Positions 1-6,520 are shown, numbered from the stretch's first letter. The stretch is DNA of 8,510 nt from Chloroflexota bacterium (GCA_023392645.1 JAEVYR010000320.1:1-8510), one strand, 5' to 3'. The notes: generated from the sequence alone by a model not told the origin. A program made the numbers and translations.

Positions 1-694
1 CCTGCGTGCTGGTCCAGAAGGTGAGGCCGCCGGAGACCGCATCGCGCACCGCGACGACCCCTCGCGGCTCCATCGGTACGGCGTTGACGCGCTGGCTGCG
101 GATGCGCTCCTTGATCGTGATCGGCGCCGACGCGAACGCCGCCTCTGCATCCTCGCCGCGCTTGCCGCCGAAGCGCACGCCGATGTTGTTCGGCACGTTG
201 TCGAAGATGCGCGGCGCACCCTCCGCCATCGCCGCGAACACGTCGGTGATGGCGTCCAGCGGCTCGATGTCGATGTCGACGAGATCGAGCGCGTCCTCGG
301 CGATCTGCCGGCTCTCGGCGATCACGGCCACGACTGGCTGGCCTACCCAGCGCACCGTGTCCTGCGCGAGTGGCAGGATCGGCGGCACCGGGATTTCCTC
401 GAACTCTTCCTGCATCGTGTCTTCGCCGGTCGATTCGCCCTTGGTCTCCCCTTCGACGTTGGCCATGATCTTCGTCAGGTCATCGTAGGTGAGCGTGGCG
501 ATCACGCCCGGCAGGGCTTCGGCGGCGCTGGTGTCGATGCCGCGAATCGTGCCGTGCGCGTACGGCGACCGGGCGATGGCCATGTAGGTCATGCCCGGCA
601 ACTGGACATCGTCGACATAGGTCGACGAGCCGGTGATCAGGCGCGGATCCTCTTTGCGACGCACGCGAGCGCCGACCATCTTGCTCAGTACCAT
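1..694 (-). CDS. Xanthine dehydrogenase/CO dehydrogenase-family molybdopterin-binding subunit, N-terminal part (cut by window edge)
   Basis: The 231 visible residues are the N-terminus of a large (Mo-cofactor) subunit of the xanthine oxidase/CoxL family, which oxidises purines, aldehydes or CO with electrons passed to FeS and FAD partner subunits. Residues 15-29 give the family opening EDPRLITG...YVDD. A hammerhead-type region follows with SPYAHGTI and the motif VRWVGQPVVAVIAES. MEPRG at residues 208-212 and LTFWTSTQ at the window edge match the start of the cofactor-binding domain. The ATG at 694 is preceded by GGAGGG (702-707) with a 7-nt spacer; a second in-frame ATG at 679 is less well placed. 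The substrate cannot be told, because the motifs that separate CO dehydrogenase from xanthine dehydrogenase lie beyond the edge. The neighbouring nucleoside-type importer favours a purine substrate, as an inference. Family call is sure; substrate is open. Confidence 0.93.
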   Translation of the reverse strand, partial: MVLSKMVGARVRRKEDPRLITGSSTYVDDVQLPGMTYMAIARSPYAHGTIRGIDTSAAEALPGVIATLTYDDLTKIMANVEGETKGESTGEDTMQEEFEEIPVPPILPLAQDTVRWVGQPVVAVIAESRQIAEDALDLVDIDIEPLDAITDVFAAMAEGAPRIFDNVPNNIGVRFGGKRGEDAEAAFASAPITIKERIRSQRVNAVPMEPRGVVAVRDAVSGGLTFWTSTQ

Positions 695-720
695 GTTGTG
701 TCCCTCCATCGTCGTCTTGC

Positions 721-748
721 GAAAATCGCCGGGCGCCTGGCCCGGCGA
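721..748 (-). terminator. Terminator-like hairpin between the LuxR gene and the molybdoenzyme gene
   Basis: Read on the minus strand, TCGCCGGGC (748-740) and GCCCGGCGA (734-726) form a perfect 9-bp GC-rich stem around a 5-nt loop. It is followed directly by TTTTC (725-721). This is the form of a Rho-independent terminator, with a short U tract. It lies 54 nt after the LuxR stop and only 14 nt before the ribosome-binding site of the molybdoenzyme gene, so it could end the regulator transcript or act as a leader attenuator. Confidence 0.7.
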
Positions 749-773
749 CGTGCGATGCGAGTGTGCTGTGGAG

Positions 774-805
774 AATATCTTCGCCCGAGCGCGATGTTCC
801 GTCAA
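774..805 (-). promoter_or_regulatory. Possible promoter overlapping the LuxR stop codon
   Basis: On the minus strand TTGACG (805-800), which contains the LuxR TGA stop, is followed after 20 nt by GATATT (779-774). The first element matches five of six bases of a sigma-70 -35 box and the second four of six of a -10 box, but the 20-nt spacing is longer than optimal. It would place the terminator-like hairpin at 721-748 inside the leader of the molybdoenzyme gene. Weak evidence on its own. Confidence 0.2.
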
Positions 806-1566
806 CGCTCCTGGCGCTGCCCTGCCGGACTGGTCTCGATCTTGCCATCCCCACGGCCGCGAGGGCTGGCGTTGGCGATCTCCTCGTCGTCGATCGAGAG
901 CCAGCCGTGACGCAGCGCGGTCACCACCGCCTGGGTGCGGTCGTTCACGGCCAGTTTCCGCAGGATGGACGTGACGTGGTTCTTGACGGTCTGCGCGCTG
1001 ATGCCGAGCGAGTAGCCAATCTCGGCATTGGTAAGCCCGGCGCTGACTTTCTTGAGGATTTCCAGCTCGCGGTCGGTGAGCGGCATGAAGCTGCCCGCCA
1101 AGCGCTGCTCGGAATGGTTGGTGTGCCGGAACTGGTCGAGCACCCGCGCGGCGACATAGGGTCTGGAGAGCAACTGCTCGTTGATCACGTACTCGCCTCG
1201 CGCGGCACGCATGACGAGGTCGTGCAGGGCGGGTTCCTCGATGTCTCGGCCGCAGTACGCGGACGCGCCGGCACGAATCGCGGCGAACAGCTCATCGTCG
1301 CTTTCCAGCGGAGCGACGATGATGGTCGCCAGCGCGGGAAACAGGCGGCGCAGCTCACCGGCGACCTGGATCGCGTCGTCACCGTCCGGAATGGCGCCGA
1401 CGAGGGCGACATCGGGACTGTGTTCATCGAGCAGCCGGATCGCGTCGGTCCGGTCGGCCGCGCTGGCCACCACCGTGAAGCTCTCCACCGCGTCCAGGCT
1501 CCCGACAACTCCTCGGCGGAAGAGGGGTTCGCATTCCACCACGAGAATGCGGGTCGGTTGGCTCAT
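802..1566 (-). CDS. LuxR/NarL-type regulator with an aspartate-less receiver domain
   Basis: A 254-residue DNA-binding regulator with a receiver-like domain (about residues 5-120), a linker, a LuxR/GerE helix-turn-helix (about 163-225) and a polar tail. The HTH is canonical: LTDRELEILKKVSAGLTNAE, then GISAQTVKNHV and LRKLAVNDRTQA. The receiver has the NarL/FixJ length and layout but lacks its chemistry. The acidic pair of VDDHP is VECEP (E11-C12), the acceptor Asp position after PDVALV is Gly57, the conserved Thr/Ser is replaced in IIVAP (82-86), and the conserved Lys is Arg107. It therefore probably does not take phosphate and may respond to a ligand, a protein partner or its own level. No sensor kinase is in the window. 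The ATG at 1566 starts at the conserved beta-1 strand; GAGG lies 10 nt upstream. It sits between the importer and the molybdoenzyme, so control of either is plausible. Family sure, targets unknown. Confidence 0.93.
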   Translation of the reverse strand: MSQPTRILVVECEPLFRRGVVGSLDAVESFTVVASAADRTDAIRLLDEHSPDVALVGAIPDGDDAIQVAGELRRLFPALATIIVAPLESDDELFAAIRAGASAYCGRDIEEPALHDLVMRAARGEYVINEQLLSRPYVAARVLDQFRHTNHSEQRLAGSFMPLTDRELEILKKVSAGLTNAEIGYSLGISAQTVKNHVTSILRKLAVNDRTQAVVTALRHGWLSIDDEEIANASPRGRGDGKIETSPAGQRQER

Positions 1567-1598
1567 CCTCGTTCATCCTCACCGGTCGCCGCCCCGGC

Positions 1599-1613
1599 AT
1601 CGGGAACCCCGAT
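1599..1613. promoter_or_regulatory. Dyad ATCGGG-AAC-CCCGAT in the LuxR leader
   Basis: A perfect 6-bp inverted repeat with a 3-bp spacer lies 33-47 bp upstream of the LuxR-type gene. Its size and place would suit an operator, for instance for autoregulation, but it does not resemble the published NarL heptamers and could be chance in GC-rich DNA. Confidence 0.25.
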
Positions 1614-1725
1614 CGATACACTGCGATGTTGGGGTGGCGCCTCTCCCTTGCATCCTAACAGGAAATCGAAAATGGTGGGAGTGGTTTCACAGTTACCTGT
1701 CCGGTGATGGGCGAACGGAACGGGC

Positions 1726-2610
1726 TCAGTGACTGGTTGGATGGGTGCCCAACCCGGCGGGCGGCGTCGAGACGCGCACCAGACCGGTGACGGCGATCAG
1801 CGTGAGGATGTACGGGAAGGCGAGCAGCAGGTCGGTCGAGATCGGGAAGCCGGCCGTAGCCTGAGCCTGGATCTGCACCGCCTGCGAGGCGCCGAACAGC
1901 AGCGCCGCCAGCATCGCGCCGATGGGCGTCCAGCCGCCGAAGATCACCGCCGCAAGGGCGATGAAGCCGCGTCCGGCGGTCATGTCGAGGGTGAAGTAGG
2001 AGAGATCGCCGATCGAGAGGAAGGCCCCGCCCAACCCGGCCAGCAGCCCGCTGGTGACGACGGCGATGTAGCGGTTGCGGGTGACGTCGATGCCGACGCT
2101 CTCGGCCGCCTGCGGGTGCTCGCCCGAGGCCATCAGGTGCAGCCCCTGCTTCGACCGGAACAGGAAAATGTGCACCACCGGCACCAGCAGGAACGCCACC
2201 GGCAGGAGGATATTGACGCCGGAGGCGATGTTCGGCAGCTTGTCGACCGAGGCCGTGCCGCCCGCCTGGCCCCAGATGCGCTGGATCAGGAACGCGGTGA
2301 GCCCCGCCGCGATCAGGTTGACCGCGGTGCCCGCAACGATCTGGTTGCCGCGCAGCGTGATGCTCCAGTAGGCGTGGATCAGCGCGGCGACCCCGGCGCT
2401 GAACACGCCGATCGCCATCCCCAGCCAGGGGTTGCCGGTCCACCAGGTCCCGGCGACCGAGAAGAACGCGCCCGTCAGCATCATGCCTTCCAGCGCGATG
2501 TTGATCACGCCGGAGCGCTCGGAGAGCACGCCGCCCAGCGCCGCGAACAGCAGCGGTGTCGTCATGCGCAGCGTGGCGGTGACCAGCGCCATGGTGAAGA
2601 AGTCGCCCAC
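1726..2610 (-). CDS. Nucleoside-type ABC transporter permease 2 (NupQ/YufQ-like)
   Basis: A 294-residue hydrophobic protein of the BPD_transp_2 family, the second membrane subunit of BMP-type importers that take up purine or other nucleosides. Family marks are SGVINIALEGMM at residues 33-44 and NQIVAGTAVNLIA at 89-101, with about eight or nine apolar segments along the chain and the late segment AGRGFIALAAVIFGGW. The start is GTG at 2610, chosen because AGGGAGA (2619-2625) sits 8 nt upstream; an ATG six codons later (2592) lacks such a site. It is the last gene of the transporter set, 92 nt after permease 1, and would pair with it to form the membrane channel energised by the ATPase at 3769-5313. 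No terminator is visible after it. Family and subunit role are clear; the exact substrate is inferred from homologous systems. Confidence 0.94.
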   Translation of the reverse strand: MGDFFTMALVTATLRMTTPLLFAALGGVLSERSGVINIALEGMMLTGAFFSVAGTWWTGNPWLGMAIGVFSAGVAALIHAYWSITLRGNQIVAGTAVNLIAAGLTAFLIQRIWGQAGGTASVDKLPNIASGVNILLPVAFLLVPVVHIFLFRSKQGLHLMASGEHPQAAESVGIDVTRNRYIAVVTSGLLAGLGGAFLSIGDLSYFTLDMTAGRGFIALAAVIFGGWTPIGAMLAALLFGASQAVQIQAQATAGFPISTDLLLAFPYILTLIAVTGLVRVSTPPAGLGTHPTSH

Positions 2611-2618
2611 GATCTGTC

Positions 2619-2625
2619 TCTCCCT
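2619..2625 (-). promoter_or_regulatory. Ribosome-binding site that fixes the GTG start of permease 2
   Basis: AGGGAGA on the minus strand lies 8 nt before the GTG at 2610. The alternative ATG at 2592 would be 26 nt away, so this site decides for the GTG. Confidence 0.65.
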
Positions 2626-2643
2626 TGCCCGTCACGCTGTAGT

Positions 2644-2661
2644 GCCGTCGCGAACGACGGC
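2644..2661 (-). other. Intercistronic hairpin with UUCG loop between the permease genes
   Basis: On the transcribed minus strand GCCGTCG (2661-2655) and CGACGGC (2650-2644) pair perfectly around a UUCG loop. No T tract follows, so it is not a standard terminator. The closing pair is G-C rather than the extra-stable C-G. It may stabilise or process the operon mRNA, about 18 nt before the permease 2 ribosome-binding site. Confidence 0.5.
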
Positions 2662-2702
2662 CGATACAGGGGTGGCGCCATGCGCGGCCGCCGCCGATGG
2701 GG

Positions 2703-3776
2703 CTAAATCCGTCCGCCCGACATGTTCGGCGTCGCCAGCCGGCGCAATCCCGGTATCCGGTTGGCCGCGGCGAACGCCGCCACCGCCAGGATCACGAGCC
2801 CCTGGAGCACCAGCACGATTTCTTTCGATACCGACGCCTCGGCCTGCATCGCCGGCGCCCCGGCGCTCAGCGCGCCGAACAGCAGCGCTGCCGGGATGAT
2901 CGCCAACGGGTGGTTGCGCCCGACCAGCCCGACCGCGATCGCGGTGAAGCCGTAGCCCGGAGGCGCGGCGTAGTGGCGGCCGTGCAGGCCCAGCGCCTCG
3001 CCCGCGCCGGCGAGCCCGGCGAACACCCCGGAAAGCAGCATCGCGATCACGAAGACGCCCTTCCAGGAGATGCCGGAGTAGTTGGCCGCGCCGCGAGAGA
3101 GCCCGACCGTGCGCAGACTGAACCCGAACGACGTCCGGAACATCACGTACCAAAGCACCACCGCCGCCGCCAGCGCGATCAAAATCCCGGCGTGCAGGCG
3201 GGTGCCATCGAGGATGATCGGCAGGCGCGCGGTCGGTTGCACCTTGTCGGTCGCCTGAAACTGGTTGTCGACCGGGAGCCAGTTGCCGAGCTTCTGGATC
3301 GTGTAGTTGACCAGGCGGAAGGCCAGGTAGTTGAGCATGATCGTCGTGATCACCTCGTGCGCGCCGGTCCAGGCGCGCAGCGCGCCGGGAATCGCGCCCC
3401 AGATGCCGCCCGCCACCGCTGCCGCGAGCAGCGCCAGCGGCAGATGCAGTGCCGTGGGCAGGCCGAGATCCCACGCGCCGACGATGCCCGCGGCGAGACC
3501 GCCGATGACGAGCTGCCCCTCTATGCCGATGTTGAACAGGCTCGCCCGGTAGGCGACCGCGAAGGCGAGACCGCCCAGCAGCAGCGGCGCGGTGTAGATC
3601 AGCGTCTCGGCGATCGCCCGCTTGCCGTCGAACGCGCCCTGGAACATGGCGCGGTAGGCGGTGATCGGCTCGTGCCCGGTGATGAGGATGATGAACCCGC
3701 CCACGATGAGCGCCACGAGCACCGCCAGCACCGGCCCGAGCACGGCGAAGATCGTCTGCCGGCCGAGGTTAGTCAT
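2703..3776 (-). CDS. Nucleoside-type ABC transporter permease 1 (NupP/YufP-like)
   Basis: A 357-residue polytopic membrane protein of the BPD_transp_2 family. It begins with a long apolar segment (about residues 9-32). FNIGIEGQLVIGG starts at residue 81 and GAHEVITTIMLNY covers 138-150, both typical of the first permease in BMP-type nucleoside importers. The C-terminal half has several more apolar helices, including a Gly/Ala-rich stretch near SGVFAGLAGAGEALG. The open frame runs upstream to 3986, but those 70 residues are Arg/Ser/Cys-rich and lie over the ATPase gene. The ATG at 3776 is preceded by GGAGG with a 7-nt spacer and begins MTNLGRQTIF, as expected. It overlaps the ATPase gene by 8 nt (ATGACTAA), which suggests translational coupling. 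The C-terminus is unremarkable. Role as a channel subunit is firm; substrate is inferred. Confidence 0.94.
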   Translation of the reverse strand: MTNLGRQTIFAVLGPVLAVLVALIVGGFIILITGHEPITAYRAMFQGAFDGKRAIAETLIYTAPLLLGGLAFAVAYRASLFNIGIEGQLVIGGLAAGIVGAWDLGLPTALHLPLALLAAAVAGGIWGAIPGALRAWTGAHEVITTIMLNYLAFRLVNYTIQKLGNWLPVDNQFQATDKVQPTARLPIILDGTRLHAGILIALAAAVVLWYVMFRTSFGFSLRTVGLSRGAANYSGISWKGVFVIAMLLSGVFAGLAGAGEALGLHGRHYAAPPGYGFTAIAVGLVGRNHPLAIIPAALLFGALSAGAPAMQAEASVSKEIVLVLQGLVILAVAAFAAANRIPGLRRLATPNMSGGRI

Positions 3777-5313
3777 GTGCCGTCCGTCCTCCCATGAGCA
3801 GGCCCAACTCGGTCCGCGAGACCGCGCCGCTCCGGAACTCGCCGACGATGCGACCCTGGTAGAGCACCACCAGCCGGTCGCTGAGATCCAGCACCTCGTC
3901 GAGATCGAACGAGAGCACCAGCACGGCCTTGCCGTTGTCTCGCGCGCCGACGATCTGGCGATGCACGAACTCGATCGCGCCGACATCGAGACCCCGCGTC
4001 GGCTGGATCGCCAGCAGCACGTCGGGGTCCCGGTGCATCTCGCGGGCGATGATCAGCTTTTGCTGGTTGCCGCCCGAGAGCGCCCGCGCCGGCACGTCCG
4101 GTCCGGGCGCACGCACGTCGAAGCGGTCCATCAGCGACGCGGTGATCTCCCGAGTGCGCGTCCGGTTGATGCGGCCGCCGCTGGCGAAGGGCTCGTGCCC
4201 GGTGTTGCCCAGCAGCATGTTCTCCCACAGCGGAAAATCGAGCACGAGGCCGCGGTTGTGCCGATCCTCGGGGATGTAGGAGAGACCATCGGCGCGGAAC
4301 GTGTTGGGGTTCGCGCCGGTGACGTCCTGGCCTTTGAGTCGCACCACGCCGCTGTCCGGATCGCGCAGTCCCGACAGCACCTCGATCAACTCGGTCTGGC
4401 CGTTGCCCTCGACGCCGCAGACGCCGAGAATCTCGCCGCGCCGCAGCTCCAGATGCGCGATGTCGAGCGATCGCTGCCCGTGCGCGCTCGTGACGACGAG
4501 ATCGTGGCCGGTCATCACGGTCTCGCCGGGATGCGCCTCGGCGCGGTCGACCCGGAGCACGACCTCCCGCCCGACCATCAGCTCGGCCAGCTCGGCGGGC
4601 GTCGTCTCGGCGGTGACGCGAGTACCGACCGTCCTGCCCTGGCGGATCACGGTCACCCGATCCGAAATCGCGGCGATCTCGCGCAGCTTGTGCGTGATGA
4701 AGATGATGGTGCCGCCGTCTTCCTTGAGGCGGCGCAGCACGCCGTAGAGGTCTTCGACCTCCTGCGGGGTCAGCAGCGCCGTCGGCTCGTCGAGGATGAG
4801 GATGCGGCTGCCCTGATAGAGCGCGCGCAGGATTTCGACGCGCTGCTGGGTGCCGACCGGCAGGTCGCCGAGCTTCGCGCGCGGGTCGACGGCGAGACCG
4901 TACTGCTTCGCCAGCTCGCCCACGCGGCGGGCGGCGTCGTCGCGGTCGAGCATCGTGCTCGCGCCCTCGGAACCGAGAATCACGTTCTCGGTGACGGTGA
5001 AGCGGGGAACGAGCATGAAATGCTGGTGAACCATACCGAGGCCGGCGTCGACCGCCTGGCGCGGCCCGCTGAAGCGAACCTCCCGGCCCCCGACGTGGAT
5101 GCTGCCGCTGTCCGGCGCGAGAATGCCGAACAGGATGTTCATCAGGGTCGACTTGCCCGCGCCGTTCTCGCCCAGCAGGGCGTGAATCTCGCCCTGGCGG
5201 ACATCCAGCGTGATGCCGTCGTTGGCGACGACGCCGCCGGGAAAGCGCTTGACGATGTCGTGCATCTGGACAGCGTACGGCACCGCGCCGCTGGCCGGGA
5301 GGGGAGTGCTCAT
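3769..5313 (-). CDS. Dual-domain ABC ATPase of a BMP-type nucleoside importer (NupO/YufO-like)
   Basis: A 514-residue protein with two fused nucleotide-binding domains, the normal build for sugar and nucleoside importers (about 500 residues). Domain 1 has Walker A GENGAGKST (48-56), Q-loop HQHF (96-99), signature LPVGTQQRVE (151-160), Walker B ILILDEP (171-177) and switch His208. Domain 2 is degenerate in the family-typical way: GVEGNGQT (300-307) has Gln in place of the Walker Lys, the signature is LSGGNQQK (412-419), and Walker B reads LLAIQPTRGLD (433-443). So ATP is probably hydrolysed mainly at one site. ATG 5313 is preferred over the in-frame GTG at 5331, because that GTG lies inside a 9-bp hairpin and MSTPL... 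still leaves a full domain. No strong ribosome-binding site precedes either. It follows the binding-protein gene by 55 nt and overlaps permease 1 by 8 nt. Confidence 0.95.
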   Translation of the reverse strand: MSTPLPASGAVPYAVQMHDIVKRFPGGVVANDGITLDVRQGEIHALLGENGAGKSTLMNILFGILAPDSGSIHVGGREVRFSGPRQAVDAGLGMVHQHFMLVPRFTVTENVILGSEGASTMLDRDDAARRVGELAKQYGLAVDPRAKLGDLPVGTQQRVEILRALYQGSRILILDEPTALLTPQEVEDLYGVLRRLKEDGGTIIFITHKLREIAAISDRVTVIRQGRTVGTRVTAETTPAELAELMVGREVVLRVDRAEAHPGETVMTGHDLVVTSAHGQRSLDIAHLELRRGEILGVCGVEGNGQTELIEVLSGLRDPDSGVVRLKGQDVTGANPNTFRADGLSYIPEDRHNRGLVLDFPLWENMLLGNTGHEPFASGGRINRTRTREITASLMDRFDVRAPGPDVPARALSGGNQQKLIIAREMHRDPDVLLAIQPTRGLDVGAIEFVHRQIVGARDNGKAVLVLSFDLDEVLDLSDRLVVLYQGRIVGEFRSGAVSRTELGLLMGGRTAHD

Positions 5314-5324
5314 GGGGCATGAAG

Positions 5325-5352
5325 CGGGCACCCCGACGGATCAGGGTGCCCG
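5325..5352 (-). other. Intercistronic hairpin between the binding-protein and ATPase genes
   Basis: CGGGCACCC (5352-5344 on the minus strand) pairs perfectly with GGGTGCCCG (5333-5325) around a 10-nt loop. No U tract follows. It starts 16 nt after the binding-protein stop and ends 11 nt before the ATPase ATG. Hairpins in this place in importer operons commonly protect the binding-protein message from 3' decay and limit read-through; here it may also hide the ATPase translation start region. Confidence 0.65.
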
Positions 5353-5368
5353 AATGGAGCGAGGCTCG

Positions 5369-6445
5369 CTAGCTGGCCGGACTGGCTTCCGGAGACGCGC
5401 CGCCGAGCGTGACCGGCTCGAACGCGGCGAGTGTATCGTCGTCGACCGGCGGCACGATCTCACCGCTCGCGATCGCGTCGGCGTAGGCCTGGACCGTGTC
5501 CTTGACTTCCTGCGGCACGACCTCGTTATAGCCGATCAGGCCCACGCCGTCGTCGGCGATGCCGAGGGTCTGGACGCCACCCGCGAAGCTGTCGTCGACG
5601 ACCTGCCCGACGACGCGAACGACGGCCTCGTCGATTCGCTTGGAGACGGCGCAAAGCTGGTATTCGGGACCGAGGTGGCTCTGGTCGGCGTCGGCGGCGA
5701 TGACGTAGTAACCTTCGCCCTTTTCCTTGGCGGCGTCGAACGCGCCGATGCCGGTCCGGCCGGCGGCGGCGTGGACGATGTTCGCGCCCTGGTCGTACTG
5801 CGCCAGCGAGAGCTCCTTGCCCAGAGTCGGGTTCTCGAAGTCGTCGGCGTAGCTGATCAGCACCTCGACGTCCGGCGCGACGCTCATCACGCCGGCGACG
5901 TAGCCGACCTCGTAACGCATGACCGGCGGGATGCGGATGCCGCCGACGAAGCCGACCTTCTTCTCCTCACCGGCCATCAGGCCCGCGCAGACGCCGGCCA
6001 GGAAGGCGCCCTCCTGCTCCTTGAAGAGCACGGATGCGACATTGTCGGCCTCGACCACCGAGTCGATGATCATGAAGAGCTTGTCGGCGTTCTGTGCGGC
6101 GACTTCGGCGACGGCGTCGGTCAGCAGGAAGCCGACCGCGACGGTCAGGTCGCTCGATTCGGCGGCACGCGTCAGGTTCGGGATGTAGTCGGCGGCGTTC
6201 TGGCTCTCCAGCACGTTCCAGGCGACGCCGTATTCCGCGGCGGCATCGTTGCCGCCCTTGTTGGCCATGTCATTGAAGCTCTGGTCGCCAAGACCGGCGG
6301 TGTCGGTGACGCCAGTGACGACCATGTCACTCTGCGCGCCGGCGAGGCCGAAGCGAGCGAGCGGCGCCAGCGCGGCGGCGGCGGAGCCACCGATGACGAT
6401 CGCGCGGCGGTTGATGGTGCGGCTGAGATACGACGTCGTAGTCAT
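5369..6445 (-). CDS. BMP-family (PnrA/NupN-like) ABC transporter substrate-binding protein
   Basis: A 358-residue exported binding protein of the Bmp family (basic membrane protein, PnrA, Med), which captures purine nucleosides or similar ligands for the importer encoded just downstream. After the signal, TGVTDTAGLGDQSFND (residues 44-59) contains the family DxSFN ligand motif at 54-58. KVGFVGGIRIPPVMRYEVGY and HAAAGRTGIGAFDAA are also typical of the fold. The N-terminus reads INRRAIVIGGSAAAALAPLA, a twin-arginine-like motif (R13-R14) plus an Ala-rich core, with likely cleavage near AGA-QS (about 37). There is no lipobox Cys, so it is not an ordinary lipoprotein. The chain ends in a Pro/Ala/Ser/Glu tail, ASPEASPAS. 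GGGAG lies 6 nt before the ATG at 6445. It is the first gene of the transporter operon and is divergent from the lyase-like gene. Family assignment is firm; the ligand is inferred. Confidence 0.95.
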   Translation of the reverse strand: MTTTSYLSRTINRRAIVIGGSAAAALAPLARFGLAGAQSDMVVTGVTDTAGLGDQSFNDMANKGGNDAAAEYGVAWNVLESQNAADYIPNLTRAAESSDLTVAVGFLLTDAVAEVAAQNADKLFMIIDSVVEADNVASVLFKEQEGAFLAGVCAGLMAGEEKKVGFVGGIRIPPVMRYEVGYVAGVMSVAPDVEVLISYADDFENPTLGKELSLAQYDQGANIVHAAAGRTGIGAFDAAKEKGEGYYVIAADADQSHLGPEYQLCAVSKRIDEAVVRVVGQVVDDSFAGGVQTLGIADDGVGLIGYNEVVPQEVKDTVQAYADAIASGEIVPPVDDDTLAAFEPVTLGGASPEASPAS

Positions 6446-6470
6446 GCCCTACTCCCATGATGGTCCCGGT

Positions 6471-6492
6471 TCCACGCACACGATGGCGTGGA
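6471..6492. promoter_or_regulatory. Dyad TCCACGC-8 bp-GCGTGGA upstream of the binding-protein gene
   Basis: Perfect 7-bp arms (6471-6477 and 6486-6492) separated by 8 bp lie 26-47 bp before the binding-protein start. It could be an operator or a leader hairpin. It abuts the direct repeats beginning at 6491. Confidence 0.35.
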
Positions 6493-6520
6493 TACCCGAC
6501 GAGATACCCGAAAACCCGAT
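6491..6520. repeat. Short direct repeats GATACCCGA in the divergent region
   Basis: GATACCCGA occurs at 6491-6499 and again at 6503-6511, one 12-bp step apart, and a partial copy (ACCCGA) follows at 6514-6519. On the minus strand this reads as repeated TCGGGTATC. Iterated short sites between divergent promoters commonly bind a regulator, but no protein is identified. Confidence 0.45.

Noticed and set aside
3777..3986. N-terminal extension of permease 1 to an upstream start
   Set aside because: The extra 70 residues overlap the ATPase C-terminus in another frame and are Ser/Arg/Cys-rich; the ATG at 3776 has a good ribosome-binding site and a family-like start.
3661..5322. 553-codon plus-strand open frame opposite the ATPase gene
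   Set aside because: It is the antisense shadow of a clear ABC ATPase; its product is Arg/His/Asp-rich with no recognisable domain, as is usual in high-GC DNA.
6429..6440. 12-bp perfect palindrome TACGACGTCGTA
   Set aside because: It lies within codons 2-6 of the binding-protein gene (MTTTSY) and is explained by Thr/Ser/Tyr codon choice; no second copy was noticed.
5210..6460. 416-codon plus-strand open frame opposite the binding-protein gene
   Set aside because: It is antisense to a well-supported BMP-family gene, with a repetitive Asp/Val/Gly composition and no motif.
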